Assembly (NCBI RefSeq): GCF_005886875.1
Contig: NZ_PNBY01000062.1
Coordinates: 21,496-85,495, forward strand
Source of the DNA: Pseudoalteromonas aurantia
GTDB taxonomy: Bacteria > Pseudomonadota > Gammaproteobacteria > Enterobacterales > Alteromonadaceae
Length of the DNA: 64,000 bases
Direction: 5' to 3'
The position numbers and the translations under genes were made by a program. Positions 19,049 through 28,233 of the stretch are shown one piece after another (within the stretch, counting starts at the first letter, position 1; the number at the start of each line of letters is the position of its first letter). Below the pieces are notes generated by a model. It did no database searches and was not told the DNA's origin. It saw only the letters and a list, made by a program, of their open reading frames with translations.

Positions 19049-20211
19049 TGCAACAAGCGCAAGTATGTATTGTGGGGGGGGGTGCCGTTGGGTTGACTCT
19101 GGCGCTTGGCCTTGCAAAGGCTGATATAAATGTGTTGGTTATCGATAGTAATGGGGCACCTCAACCGCTGGCAGCGCAATTTGCTAATAGAGTAAGTGCG
19201 ATTAGCTTAGCCAGCCAAAGTCAGTTTGAGCGGTTAGGTGTGTGGCAAGATATTGTTTCACAGCGTGCTACCCCTTATACCCATATGGATGTGCGCGATC
19301 AGGATAGCTTTGGTAAAATAGCATTTAATAATGTGGAATTAGATTTACCTGAGTTGGGGCATATTGTTGAAAACGATGCGATCCGTTACGTTTTATTTAC
19401 CGCGCTTCAGCAGCTCGATAATGTGACATTGTGTTTTGACACGCGTTATCAAACTATTCATCAGACTGAGACTGATGTATTAATAACGCTTGAGTCCGGC
19501 ATCCCTGTGATGGCTAAATTACTGGTAGCCGCTGATGGAGCAAATTCAGCGATACGTACTCAGTTTAAAATGCCACTGACATTTTGGGATTATGACCATC
19601 ATGCTATTGTCGCGACGGTCAAGACTCAATTACCACACGATGCGACTGCTCGACAGATATTTTTAGATACTGGGCCTTTGGCATTTTTACCTCTAAAAGA
19701 TGAACACCATCATTCAATCGTTTGGTCTACCTCACCTGAAGAAGCAAAGCACTTAATGGCGTTACCTGAAATTGAATTTAACAAAGCGCTTAATGTTGCT
19801 ATTGATGGACAATGTGGTTTGTGTGAAGTAGCCGATGATAGAGCGGTATTTCCCCTAAAAATGCGTTACGCTCAGCAATGGCTTAATGGGAAAATTGTGC
19901 TGATGGGCGATGCGGCGCACACGATTCATCCATTAGCGGGCCTTGGCATGAACCTTGGATTAAAAGACGCTGAAGTATTGATTGAACAGTTAAGCAAAGA
20001 AGGCGAGTTTGCCACGACGCGCTCATTACGTGAATATGAGCGCAACCGTAAGCTGGATGCACAAAAACACATTGCTATGATGCAAGGCTTGAAAGAGTTA
20101 TTTGAAGGTTCAAATCCAGTTAAAAAGCTGATCCGTGGAGTCGGGCTGAGCTTGGTTGATAACTTAGGCCCGATCAAGACTCTATTTGCAAAAGAAGCGG
20201 TAGGCAAGTAG
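19048..20211 (+). CDS. ubiI: FAD-dependent ubiquinone hydroxylase, UbiI/UbiF type
   Basis: A paralogue of UbiH of 387 residues. Motifs: VGGGAVGLTLALGLA (dinucleotide binding), VAADGANSAIR (DG), and LMGDAAHTIHPLAGLGMNLG (GD). E. coli has ubiI (visC) at this place, so C5-hydroxylation of 2-octaprenylphenol is the likely activity, but UbiF cannot be excluded by eye. It ends the four-gene operon and is followed by a repeat-rich stretch. Confidence 0.85.
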   Translation: MQQAQVCIVGGGAVGLTLALGLAKADINVLVIDSNGAPQPLAAQFANRVSAISLASQSQFERLGVWQDIVSQRATPYTHMDVRDQDSFGKIAFNNVELDLPELGHIVENDAIRYVLFTALQQLDNVTLCFDTRYQTIHQTETDVLITLESGIPVMAKLLVAADGANSAIRTQFKMPLTFWDYDHHAIVATVKTQLPHDATARQIFLDTGPLAFLPLKDEHHHSIVWSTSPEEAKHLMALPEIEFNKALNVAIDGQCGLCEVADDRAVFPLKMRYAQQWLNGKIVLMGDAAHTIHPLAGLGMNLGLKDAEVLIEQLSKEGEFATTRSLREYERNRKLDAQKHIAMMQGLKELFEGSNPVKKLIRGVGLSLVDNLGPIKTLFAKEAVGK

Positions 20212-20215
20212 GGCA

Positions 20216-20630
20216 TGGTTCCTAAACTTTGCCCCCCCTGAACTTGACTCTTAAACTACGTCTCCCTGAACTTGATTCAGGGTCTATTGGTTTGAACTCC
20301 GCGTTTACGTTTTATTGGATCCTGATCTGCGTCAGGAAGAGGCGGTGGTGGGAGTTGATGTCTAAACTGCGTCTCGCTGAGTTTGACCCTTAAACTCCAT
20401 CTCCCTGAACTTGACTCTTAAATTTTGTCTCCCTGAACTTGATTCAGGGTCTATTGGTTTGAACTCCGCGCTTACGTTTTATATGGATCCTGACCTGCGT
20501 CAGGAAGACGGCGGTGGTGGGGGTTGACGCCTAAACTACGTCTCCCTGAGTTTGACCCTTAATTTTGTTTCCCTGAACTTGATTCAGGGTCTATTAGGTT
20601 AGGCCCTAGCTGCTAGATCTATATTCTACA
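20216..20630. repeat. Imperfect direct repeats of about 167 bp built from two hairpin elements
   Basis: Two copies start at 20262 and 20429, with a partial third near 20572. Each begins with the hairpin CCTGAACTTGATTCAGG and continues with TCTATTGGTTTGAACTCCGC. About 55 bases later comes a second hairpin, GGATCCTGACCTGCGTCAGG in copy 2. The second hairpin is the reverse complement of the unit in the 27.0-27.8 kb tandem arrays. No coding potential; lies between ubiI and a convergent LysR gene. Confidence 0.85.
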
Positions 20631-20633
20631 TAT

Positions 20634-21485
20634 TTAACTTAATCGCAGGGCAATAAACTCTGCTAATTTATCGACGGCATGAACAGACTCCGCAGAGTTT
20701 TTGACTAAGCAGATCCCAATGTCGCCGAGTTCTGGTAAATGCTTAGTGCTGGTTTGATAGTTAAGTTCATTAGGTACTGTGCTTTTTGCAAGTACAGTCA
20801 CGCCTAGCCCTTCTTTTAATGCAGCGGTCAGCCCTGTTAAGTCGGCATTACTGTAAATAACACGGTGTTTAATGCCCGCTTGTTGCAGTGCTTCAATAGC
20901 ACGGCGGCGATAAATACAGCCTTCTGGCGCGGTGACTAAGGTAACGACCTGCGCGCTATTTTTGATCAAAGACAGGTCGCCGACCCACACTAACTGATCT
21001 TGCATAAACACAGGGAATGGCTCTGATCCAGTTTGCTCGTTTAATGCTAACACGAGATCAAATTGATCTTGGCGAGATACTGAAAGCAAATGTTTACTCA
21101 AGCGAGATTTAACTTCAAGCGATACATCAGGGTATAAAGCAACAAAGTCGCCAATAATTGAAGGCAGTATACGGGCAGCGAATTCACTGGGAATACCTAA
21201 ACGGACTTTACCTGTGACACTCTCTGAAGTGAATTGCTGTAAAATCGCGTCATTATGCTGCAGCATTTGTTTTGCAAGCGGCAGTAATAACTCACCGTAT
21301 TGATTTAAAACCTGGCGTTGGCCTTGTTTTTTAAACAGCTTGCAATTGAGCATATCTTCAAGGCGCTTAATTTGTAAAGAAACTGCCGGTTGCGATAAAC
21401 CCAGTCGTTCTCCCGCTTTTGCAAAGCCACCCACTTCAACCACGGTGACCAATGTACGCAGTCCATCAATAGATAAGTTCTTCAT
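20634..21485 (-). CDS. LysR-family transcriptional regulator
   Basis: A 283-residue LTTR. The N-terminal winged HTH is clear (GGFAKAGERLGLSQPAVSLQIKR split over residues 19-41) and is followed by a linker helix and a two-lobed effector domain. It is divergent from the GcvT-like small gene at 21616 and sits just ahead of gcvT, so control of glycine cleavage or of the small gene is plausible. The sequence looks closer to LrhA/HexA-type regulators than to GcvA, so this is inference from position only. The 130-base divergent spacer (21486-21615) is AT-rich and contains ATCAATTGAT. Confidence 0.85.
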   Translation of the reverse strand: MKNLSIDGLRTLVTVVEVGGFAKAGERLGLSQPAVSLQIKRLEDMLNCKLFKKQGQRQVLNQYGELLLPLAKQMLQHNDAILQQFTSESVTGKVRLGIPSEFAARILPSIIGDFVALYPDVSLEVKSRLSKHLLSVSRQDQFDLVLALNEQTGSEPFPVFMQDQLVWVGDLSLIKNSAQVVTLVTAPEGCIYRRRAIEALQQAGIKHRVIYSNADLTGLTAALKEGLGVTVLAKSTVPNELNYQTSTKHLPELGDIGICLVKNSAESVHAVDKLAEFIALRLS

Positions 21486-21615
21486 ATTAATAAATACAAT
21501 TTAATCTAGCTATTTATATAAGTATTATTTATCAATTGATAAATAATTACAATTTGTTGTTGCTTATCAGCCCCCATATACTCACAGTCAATGAAATTTT
21601 ATTTAAGGTGTAGCA

Positions 21616-22188
21616 ATGACTTTTGCTCCTACAATGTTTGCTAAACATCGCCAAGGCACAGCGCCTGCAGCCAATAGCATGGTTGCTACACATAACCTAG
21701 TTATTTTAGATTTTAGTGGTTTTGAAACTACGCCATTTTTAAATCAAGTACTAGGGCTTAACTTAAACAAACTGATGGCCCCAGGACTGGGCATCAAAGG
21801 TCAATTAGTAAGTGGTGAATATTTTGCCGTTTATTACTTTAGCGAAACGGCCTATCGCTTTGTTGTTGATGTGGAGTCGGTTACATCATTTAAAGCTTTA
21901 ATCGGTCAGCATGAACATGACTATGATATTGAGCTGGTGGTGCGAGATGACTTAAATGTGAGCACGCTCAGTGGTCAACAAGCGTTTGACACCTTAGTGA
22001 GCAGCTTTGAGCTAACGCCGGGCATTCGTATATCTGACGAGCAAGCCTGCTATGGTCGACAAAGTGGTGAGGTGTTTGTTACCTCATTATTGGAAAGCGG
22101 TGAACAGCAATATCAGCTTATTGCGCTAAAGCCAACACTTGAAAAGTGGCAAGGCGTATTGCAGCAACAAGGCTTTAGCCTAAACTAA
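21616..22188 (+). CDS. Small GcvT-like paralogue of unknown function
   Basis: A 190-residue protein not recognised by name. It can be aligned by eye with the N-terminal folate-binding half of the GcvT encoded 135 bases downstream: LVILDFSGFETTPFLNQVLG against [20 protein letters not shown], and YYFSETAYRFVVD against [13 protein letters not shown]. It therefore looks like a shortened GcvT/YgfZ-fold protein lacking the C-terminal barrel. Start ATG has AGGTG ahead. Divergent from a LysR gene and upstream of gcvT, it may have a regulatory or accessory role in glycine cleavage; that is inference. Confidence 0.6.
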   Translation: MTFAPTMFAKHRQGTAPAANSMVATHNLVILDFSGFETTPFLNQVLGLNLNKLMAPGLGIKGQLVSGEYFAVYYFSETAYRFVVDVESVTSFKALIGQHEHDYDIELVVRDDLNVSTLSGQQAFDTLVSSFELTPGIRISDEQACYGRQSGEVFVTSLLESGEQQYQLIALKPTLEKWQGVLQQQGFSLN

Positions 22189-22273
22189 CAAACAGATTAA
22201 AGAATAGGGGCTAGTAAGGCGATTTTGCGGCCCTTGTTACTATTGAATTAACCCCACCTCACTTTGAGGCAAG

Positions 22274-22297
22274 ACTTATAGCGCATACTCTATAAGT
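22274..22297. promoter_or_regulatory. Inverted repeat in the gcvT leader
   Basis: ACTTATAG and CTATAAGT are perfect 8-bp arms around CGCATACT, 26 bases before the gcvT ATG. Could be an operator or an RNA hairpin. No glycine riboswitch core is visible here. Confidence 0.4.
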
Positions 22298-22322
22298 TCA
22301 AATATGACAGTGAAGGAATGAT

Positions 22323-23405
22323 ATGACTTCTAAAACAGTACTACATGCAAAGCACATTGAAGCTGGCGCGAAAATGGTGGATTTCCACGGTTGGGATATG
22401 CCAATTAACTATGGTTCACAGATTGAAGAGCATAACGCGGTACGTACCGATGCCGGTATGTTTGACGTATCTCATATGACTATTGTTGATGTGAAAGGCG
22501 ACGATGCCAAAGCATTCTTACGTAAGCTGGTTGCTAATGATGTAGCGAAGTTAACTGTTCCAGGTAAGGCTCTTTACACTGGCATGTTAAATGAAGAAGG
22601 GGGAGTTATTGACGACCTTATCATTTATTTCTTCACTGAAACGGATTACCGCCTAGTTGTAAACTCAGCAACGCGTGAAAAAGATTTGGCACACATTGCA
22701 GCAGTATCTGAAGGTTATGCAGTTGAAGTAACTGAACGCCCAGAGTATGCGATGATTGCAGTACAAGGCCCAAATGCCAAAGCAAAAACGGCTGAGGTTT
22801 TAGATGCGGAGCAAAATGCTGCTGTTGAAGGTATGAAACCATTCTTTGGTGTGCAAGCGGGGGATTTATTCATCGCTACCACAGGTTACACGGGTGAAGC
22901 AGGATATGAAATTGTGGTACACAATGACGGTGCTGCGGACCTTTGGCAAAAATTATTAGATGCAGGTGTTGCTCCTGCTGGCTTAGGTGCACGAGATACG
23001 CTACGTTTAGAAGCGGGCATGAACTTGTACGGCTTAGACATGGACGACACTGTGTCGCCATTGGCTGCAAACATGGCGTGGACGATTGCTTGGGAACCTG
23101 CTGAGCGTGACTTCATTGGCCGTAAAGTGGTTGAGCAACAACGTGCAGACAAAAGCACAGATAAGCTAGTTGGTTTAGTGCTAGAGAGCAAAGGCGTGTT
23201 ACGTGCAGGCTCTAAAGTTATCGTAGAAGGTGGCGAAGGGGTTATTACTTCTGGTACATTCTCTCCGACGCTTGGCTTTAGTGTTGCTTTAGCACGTGTA
23301 CCTCGCTCTACTGGTGAAACAGCACAGGTTGAAATGCGCAAAAAGCTAGTTGACGTTAAAGTAGTGAAGCCAAGCTTCGTACGTAACGGCAAGTCAATTA
23401 TTTAA
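22323..23405 (+). CDS. gcvT: Glycine cleavage system aminomethyltransferase (T protein)
   Basis: Moves the methylene group from the lipoyl arm of GcvH to tetrahydrofolate, releasing ammonia. At 360 residues it has family length. Conserved pieces include [28 protein letters not shown], and [12 protein letters not shown] (with the folate-binding glutamate), and the [15 protein letters not shown] motif. First gene of gcvT-gcvH-gcvP; a ribosome site GAAGGA precedes the ATG. Confidence 0.97.
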   Translation: MTSKTVLHAKHIEAGAKMVDFHGWDMPINYGSQIEEHNAVRTDAGMFDVSHMTIVDVKGDDAKAFLRKLVANDVAKLTVPGKALYTGMLNEEGGVIDDLIIYFFTETDYRLVVNSATREKDLAHIAAVSEGYAVEVTERPEYAMIAVQGPNAKAKTAEVLDAEQNAAVEGMKPFFGVQAGDLFIATTGYTGEAGYEIVVHNDGAADLWQKLLDAGVAPAGLGARDTLRLEAGMNLYGLDMDDTVSPLAANMAWTIAWEPAERDFIGRKVVEQQRADKSTDKLVGLVLESKGVLRAGSKVIVEGGEGVITSGTFSPTLGFSVALARVPRSTGETAQVEMRKKLVDVKVVKPSFVRNGKSII

Positions 23406-23457
23406 TATTATAATAGGGCGGTGCGCCGCCTAAAAAACCGAACCAAAGGAACAAAAA

Positions 23458-23847
23458 ATGAGCAATATTCCTAGCGAGTTAAAGTACGCGTCTTCACACG
23501 AGTGGGTTCGCGCCGAAGGTGATGGTACTTATACTGTAGGTATCACTGAGCACGCTCAAGAGCTTTTAGGTGACATGGTATTCGTAGAATTACCAGAAGT
23601 TGGCGATGAAGTTGATGCAGGTGAAGATTGTGCTGTAGCTGAGTCGGTAAAAGCGGCATCAGATATCTATGCACCAATCACTGGTGAAATCGTTGCTATT
23701 AACGAAGACCTTGAAGATTCACCAGAAACGGTAAACAACGACGCGTTCGGCGACGGTTGGTTATTCCGTGTTAAAGCATCTGATGAAGCTGAGCTAGGTA
23801 ACCTGTTAGATGCAGAAGGTTACGCAAACTCAATCGACGAAGATTAA
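23458..23847 (+). CDS. gcvH: Glycine cleavage system H protein
   Basis: The 129-residue lipoyl carrier that shuttles the aminomethyl group between P, T and L proteins. The lipoylation site is Lys65 in ESVKAASD, within the usual hairpin. [19 protein letters not shown] at the N-terminus is typical. Spaced 52 bases after gcvT, with a short GC hairpin (GGCGGTGCGCCGCC) in the gap and AAAGGA before the ATG. Confidence 0.98.
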   Translation: MSNIPSELKYASSHEWVRAEGDGTYTVGITEHAQELLGDMVFVELPEVGDEVDAGEDCAVAESVKAASDIYAPITGEIVAINEDLEDSPETVNNDAFGDGWLFRVKASDEAELGNLLDAEGYANSIDED

Positions 23848-23864
23848 TCGCCGAGTGAGTTTTT

Positions 23865-23890
23865 AAAAGCCCCAACCGGGGCTTTTATTG
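23865..23890 (+). terminator. Hairpin terminator between gcvH and gcvP
   Basis: AAAAGCCCC and GGGGCTTTT pair around AACC, followed by ATTG. It splits gcvTH from gcvP, which then has about 140 bases of its own leader. Confidence 0.8.
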
Positions 23891-24028
23891 TTTTCAAACG
23901 CACACTTTAGTCAAGCCATTATCCTTGCTGTGTGCTGTTTAAAATTGATTACCATAGACCAATATAAACCCCGTTGGTTTATTGCAGTAAATATTATTTA
24001 TATTTTTGGATCATAGGAATCTGGACTC

Positions 24029-26920
24029 ATGTCAAACGCCAAATCTCTTGAACAGTTAGAGCAAAAGCAAGATTTTATTCGCCGCCATATTGGGCCTAGC
24101 CCAGCGCAAGTTAGCGATATGCTAGCTGCTCTTGAAGTATCGAGTGTTGAAGAGCTGATCGGTCAAACCGTCCCTGCAGCTATCCGTTTAGAGCAAGGTT
24201 TAACAGTCGGTGATAGCCGTACTGAAGTTGAAACGCTGAGCTACTTAAAGTCGGTTGCAAGCCAAAACAAAGTATTCAAGTCGTACATTGGACAGGGTTA
24301 CCACCCAACACATGTACCAAACGTGATTTTACGTAACGTACTTGAAAACCCAGGTTGGTACACGGCATATACACCTTATCAGCCAGAGATTGCGCAAGGT
24401 CGTTTAGAATCATTACTTAACTTCCAGACTCTTACCATTGATATTACGGGTTTAGACTTGGCGTCAGCCTCATTGTTAGATGAATCTACGGCAGCAGCAG
24501 AGGCGATGGCACTGGCTAAACGCGTGTCTAAAGCGAAAAAAGCCAATGCATTCTTTATTGCTGAAGACGTTCACACGCAAACCATTGACGTAGTAACAAC
24601 GCGTGCACAACAGTTTGGTTTTGACATCATTGTTGGCCCAGCAACAGACGCCGTAAATCATGAGATTTTTGGGGCGCTATTCCAATACCCAAGCACAACG
24701 GGTGAAGTGGTTGACATTAAAGACCTGATCGCACAAGTACAAGACAAAAAAGCGATAGCTTGTGTGGCCGCAGACATCATGAGCTTAATGCTACTTAAAG
24801 CGCCAGGTAAACTAGGTGCTGACGTGGTGCTTGGCTCTGCACAGCGTTTTGGTGTACCGATGGGGTACGGTGGTCCACATGCTGCATTCTTCGCAACACG
24901 CGACAAATACAAGCGTTCACTACCAGGGCGTATTATTGGTGTATCAAAAGACCGCTTAGGTAACGATGCACTTCGTATGGCAATGCAAACACGTGAACAG
25001 CACATCCGCCGCGAAAAAGCCAACTCAAACATTTGTACAGCGCAGGTTTTACTTGCCAACATGGCAGCATTTTATGCGGTGTACCATGGTCCACAAGGGC
25101 TAAAAACCATTGCGCAGCGTACTAACCGTTTTGCCAGCATTTTAGCAACGGGCCTTAAAGCAAAAGGCGTTGCACTGAAGCATGACACATGGTTTGACAC
25201 GCTAACAGTGGTAAGCGCAGATAAAGATGCGGTAGTCGCCCGTGCAATTGCAGCAGAGGTAAACTTTGCAATTAACTATGCCGGTGAATACTCAGTCTCA
25301 GTGAACGAAACAACCACTCGTGCCGACGTAGCACAGTTGTTTGATATTATTTTAGGTGAAGGCCATGGTCTTGATGTAGACGCACTTGATTCTCAGGTTG
25401 CTGCTGATGGCATCACAGGTATTCCTGCAAGCCTAGTACGCGACGATGAAATTTTAACGCACCCTAACTTTAACTCGTACCACAGCGAGACTGAAATGCT
25501 GCGTTATATTAAGCGTCTTGAAAATAAAGATTTAGCGCTTAACCACTCTATGATCTCATTAGGTTCATGTACTATGAAACTCAATGCGACAGCAGAGATG
25601 ATCCCAGTAACATGGCCTGAATTTGCAGAAATGCACCCATTCTGCCCGCTTGATCAAGCGCAAGGTTATCAAGTGATGATCAACGAGCTTAACGAGTGGC
25701 TGGTAAACATCACCGGATACGACGCAGTATCACTACAGCCAAACTCTGGTGCACAAGGTGAATATGCGGGTCTTATTGCGATTCGTAAATACCATGAGTC
25801 ACGTGGCGAAGGGCATCGTAATATTTGCTTAATTCCTAGTTCAGCTCATGGCACAAACCCAGCATCAGCACAAATGGCCAGCATGAAAGTAGTGGTTGTT
25901 GCGTGTGACTCGCTTGGTAACATTGATATGGATGACCTACGCGCGAAAGCCGCTGATGTCGCTGAAAACCTATCATGTATCATGGTTACTTACCCATCTA
26001 CACACGGTGTTTACGAGCAAAGCATCAAAGAAGTATGTAACATCGTGCATGAGCACGGCGGCCAAGTATATATGGATGGCGCGAACATGAACGCACAGGT
26101 GGGTATTACTAGCCCAGGTTCAATTGGATCTGACGTATCGCACCTTAACCTGCACAAAACATTCTGTATTCCACATGGTGGCGGTGGCCCAGGTGTTGGC
26201 CCAATAGGGGTTAAATCACACCTAGCAGAGTTTATGCCGAACCACAGCGTAATTAACGTGCCTGGTACGACTGAAGGCAATGGCGCAGTATCGGCAGCAC
26301 CATACGGTTCAGCGGCCATTTTACCTATTTCATGGGCATACATCACGATGATGGGCTCTGAAGGCTTAAAGCAAGCAACTGAAATGGCGATTGTGAATGC
26401 CAACTACTTAACTGACAAGCTAAGTGAGCATTACCCAATTTTGTACCGTGGTCAAAACAACCGTGTTGCACACGAATGTATTGTTGATTTACGTCCAATC
26501 AAAGAAACGTCAGGTATCACAGAAATGGATATCGCGAAGCGTTTACAAGATTATGGTTTCCACTCACCCACTATGTCGTTCCCAGTAGCGGGCACATTGA
26601 TGATTGAGCCTACAGAGTCTGAATCTAAAGTAGAGATCGACCGCTTTATTGAAGCCATGATCTCTATCAAGGGCGAAGTAGACAGAATTATCTCTGGTGA
26701 ATGGTCTATCGAAAACAACCCATTGGTATTTGCACCGCACACCCAAGCTGACGTACTAGGCAATGAGTGGAACCGAGCGTATGACCGTTTCTACGCGGCA
26801 TTCCCAGTACCAAGTGTAGCAAAAGACAAGTTCTGGCCAACAGTTACACGTATTGATGACGTGTTAGGTGATCGTAACTTAATTTGCTCATGTCTGCCGA
26901 TAGAGACGTATGCAGAGTAA
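24029..26920 (+). CDS. gcvP: Glycine dehydrogenase (decarboxylating), P protein
   Basis: PLP enzyme that decarboxylates glycine and loads the aminomethyl group on GcvH. At 963 residues it is the single-chain (fused) form. The N-terminal signature [11 protein letters not shown], the glycine-rich segment [14 protein letters not shown], and the C-terminal PLP site [17 protein letters not shown] (lysine about residue 710) are clear. A strong terminator follows. Its last codons are repeated about 5.1 kb downstream (see 32044). Confidence 0.98.
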   Translation: MSNAKSLEQLEQKQDFIRRHIGPSPAQVSDMLAALEVSSVEELIGQTVPAAIRLEQGLTVGDSRTEVETLSYLKSVASQNKVFKSYIGQGYHPTHVPNVILRNVLENPGWYTAYTPYQPEIAQGRLESLLNFQTLTIDITGLDLASASLLDESTAAAEAMALAKRVSKAKKANAFFIAEDVHTQTIDVVTTRAQQFGFDIIVGPATDAVNHEIFGALFQYPSTTGEVVDIKDLIAQVQDKKAIACVAADIMSLMLLKAPGKLGADVVLGSAQRFGVPMGYGGPHAAFFATRDKYKRSLPGRIIGVSKDRLGNDALRMAMQTREQHIRREKANSNICTAQVLLANMAAFYAVYHGPQGLKTIAQRTNRFASILATGLKAKGVALKHDTWFDTLTVVSADKDAVVARAIAAEVNFAINYAGEYSVSVNETTTRADVAQLFDIILGEGHGLDVDALDSQVAADGITGIPASLVRDDEILTHPNFNSYHSETEMLRYIKRLENKDLALNHSMISLGSCTMKLNATAEMIPVTWPEFAEMHPFCPLDQAQGYQVMINELNEWLVNITGYDAVSLQPNSGAQGEYAGLIAIRKYHESRGEGHRNICLIPSSAHGTNPASAQMASMKVVVVACDSLGNIDMDDLRAKAADVAENLSCIMVTYPSTHGVYEQSIKEVCNIVHEHGGQVYMDGANMNAQVGITSPGSIGSDVSHLNLHKTFCIPHGGGGPGVGPIGVKSHLAEFMPNHSVINVPGTTEGNGAVSAAPYGSAAILPISWAYITMMGSEGLKQATEMAIVNANYLTDKLSEHYPILYRGQNNRVAHECIVDLRPIKETSGITEMDIAKRLQDYGFHSPTMSFPVAGTLMIEPTESESKVEIDRFIEAMISIKGEVDRIISGEWSIENNPLVFAPHTQADVLGNEWNRAYDRFYAAFPVPSVAKDKFWPTVTRIDDVLGDRNLICSCLPIETYAE

Positions 26921-26966
26921 TTGAGTGAGGTAGGTTGGGCTTTACGCCAAAACTCTACTTAAATTT

Positions 26967-27001
26967 AAAAGCCGCTTTGAGTGATCAAAGCGGCTTTTTT
27001 G
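26967..27001 (+). terminator. Rho-independent terminator after gcvP
   Basis: Perfect 14-bp stem (AAAAGCCGCTTTGA and complement, loop GTGA) ending in TTTTTT. Confidence 0.9.
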
Positions 27002-27033
27002 TGGCTTGTTAAATAGAAGTAGGTATTTTAATT

Positions 27034-27172
27034 GTGTCTTCCTGATGCAGATCAGGATCCATTCTTAGCAGCACGTGTATCAAGGTCGTCTTCCTGACGA
27101 AGGTCAGGATCCATTCTTAGCAGTACTTGTATCAATGTCGTCTTCCTGACGAAGGTCAGGATCCATAAACAA
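27034..27172. repeat. 52-bp tandem repeat array A (three units)
   Basis: TTCCTG cores at 27039, 27091 and 27143 are exactly 52 bp apart. Each unit holds the hairpin TCCTGAC-GAAG-GTCAGGA, then GATCCATTCTTAGCAG and ACTTGTATCAAT. No ORF. Confidence 0.9.
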
Positions 27173-27475
27173 CTTGTAACAGTATTTTTTGGTCATCAAC
27201 TATTACCTCTAAATTAACCCTTTGTCGCGTTGGCGACAGCAACCAAAGAGGGGCGGCCGCTGGCCCCTCTCTGGACTCACCCAGCGCCCCACCATCACGC
27301 TGATCTTCAAATAAATAATTGATGTGAACGTAAACGCCATGAAAGCACATCCATGTGCCAGCATGGCTTGAAGCGCATTGCCTATAGGGATTTAGGTACT
27401 TGGGATTTGTCGGGAACAAAATCCCGCCATGCGAGTGTATTACTCATCAATTATTTATTTTCAGGCGTGATAGAA
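27164..27475. repeat. Long direct repeat, copy 1
   Basis: Begins right after array A and is repeated at 27828-28102 with small indels. Shared landmarks are GGTCATCAACTATTACCTCT, the hairpin TTTGTCGCGTTGGCGACAG, TTGATGTGAACGTAAACGCC and GCGAGTGTATTACTCATCAA. It shows no convincing coding frame. The hairpin also occurs at about 32271. Confidence 0.85.
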
Positions 27476-27546
27476 GGGGGAGTGGTGTTATCTGTAAGCG
27501 CGGTGTTTCTAGTAAGAATATAGGCGACAGCAAGTTGTACTAATTT

Positions 27547-27826
27547 AGTTTTCCTGACGCAGGTTAGGATCCATGCTTAGCAGCACTTGAATCAATATCG
27601 TCTTGCTGACGCAGAGCAGGCTCCATTCTTAGCAGAGCTTGTATCAATATCGTCTTTCTGGTGCAGGTTTTAGCAGCACTTGTATCAATGTCATCTTCCT
27701 GACGTAGGTCAGGACCCATTCTTAGCAGAGCTTGTATCAATATCGTCTTCCTGACGCAGGTCAGGATCCATTCAAAGCAGCATTTATATCAATATCGTCT
27801 TCCTGACGAAGGTCAGGATCCATAAA
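27547..27826. repeat. 52-bp tandem repeat array B (six units, one shortened)
   Basis: Cores at 27551, 27603, 27655, 27696, 27748 and 27800. Spacing is 52 except for one 41-bp step where 11 bases are deleted. Same unit and orientation as array A, with more divergence (for example TTGCTGACGCAGAGCAGG). Confidence 0.88.
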
Positions 27827-27827
27827 C

Positions 27828-28102
27828 CACTTGTATCAGTACTTTTTGGTCATCAACTATTACCTCTAAATTGACACTTTGTCGCGTTGGCGACAGCAAT
27901 CAAAGAGGGACGGCTGTTGGCCCCTCTCTGCACCCAGCGCTCCATTATCATGCTGATCTTCAAATAAATAATTGATGTGAACGTAAACGCCATGAAGGCA
28001 CATCCATATATCAGCATAGCTTGAAGCGTATTTGCGTTTGTCGGGCAAAAAATCCCGTCATGCGAGTGTATTACTCATCAACTACTTATTTTCAGACGCG
28101 AT
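27828..28102. repeat. Long direct repeat, copy 2
   Basis: Second copy of the block at 27164-27475, again directly after a 52-bp array, so the whole unit (array plus block) is duplicated. Copy 2 lacks about 30 bases present in copy 1 around TAGGGATTTAGGTACTTGGG. Confidence 0.85.
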
Positions 28103-28137
28103 GAAGGAGTCTTTAAGATGTGTTTGTTATAGTTGGA

Positions 28138-28158
28138 ATATCAACGACTCTGGCCCCT
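28138..28158. repeat. REP-like sequence, copy A (divergent)
   Basis: ATCAACGACTCTGGCCCC, one base off the consensus ATCAACGACTCTGACCCC found seven further times below. Confidence 0.7.
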
Positions 28159-28233
28159 TTTCTTAAAGTACATACATAAAGGCCATTTAAACTTTAAATG
28201 GCCTTACCGACACATATACCATTTAGTTAAAAA

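Noticed and set aside
22189..22322. Glycine riboswitch ahead of gcvT
   Set aside because: No tandem aptamer core (GGA...GAAGG...) is visible; only short inverted repeats are present.
22886..23392. Minus-strand frame of 168 codons inside gcvT
   Set aside because: Composition and length reflect the codon bias of the opposite strand; it has no family sequence.
26011..26403. Minus-strand frame of 130 codons inside gcvP
   Set aside because: A shadow of the conserved coding strand.
27034..27826. CRISPR array
   Set aside because: The unit repeats in full with no unique spacers, and no cas genes are near; it is a plain tandem repeat.
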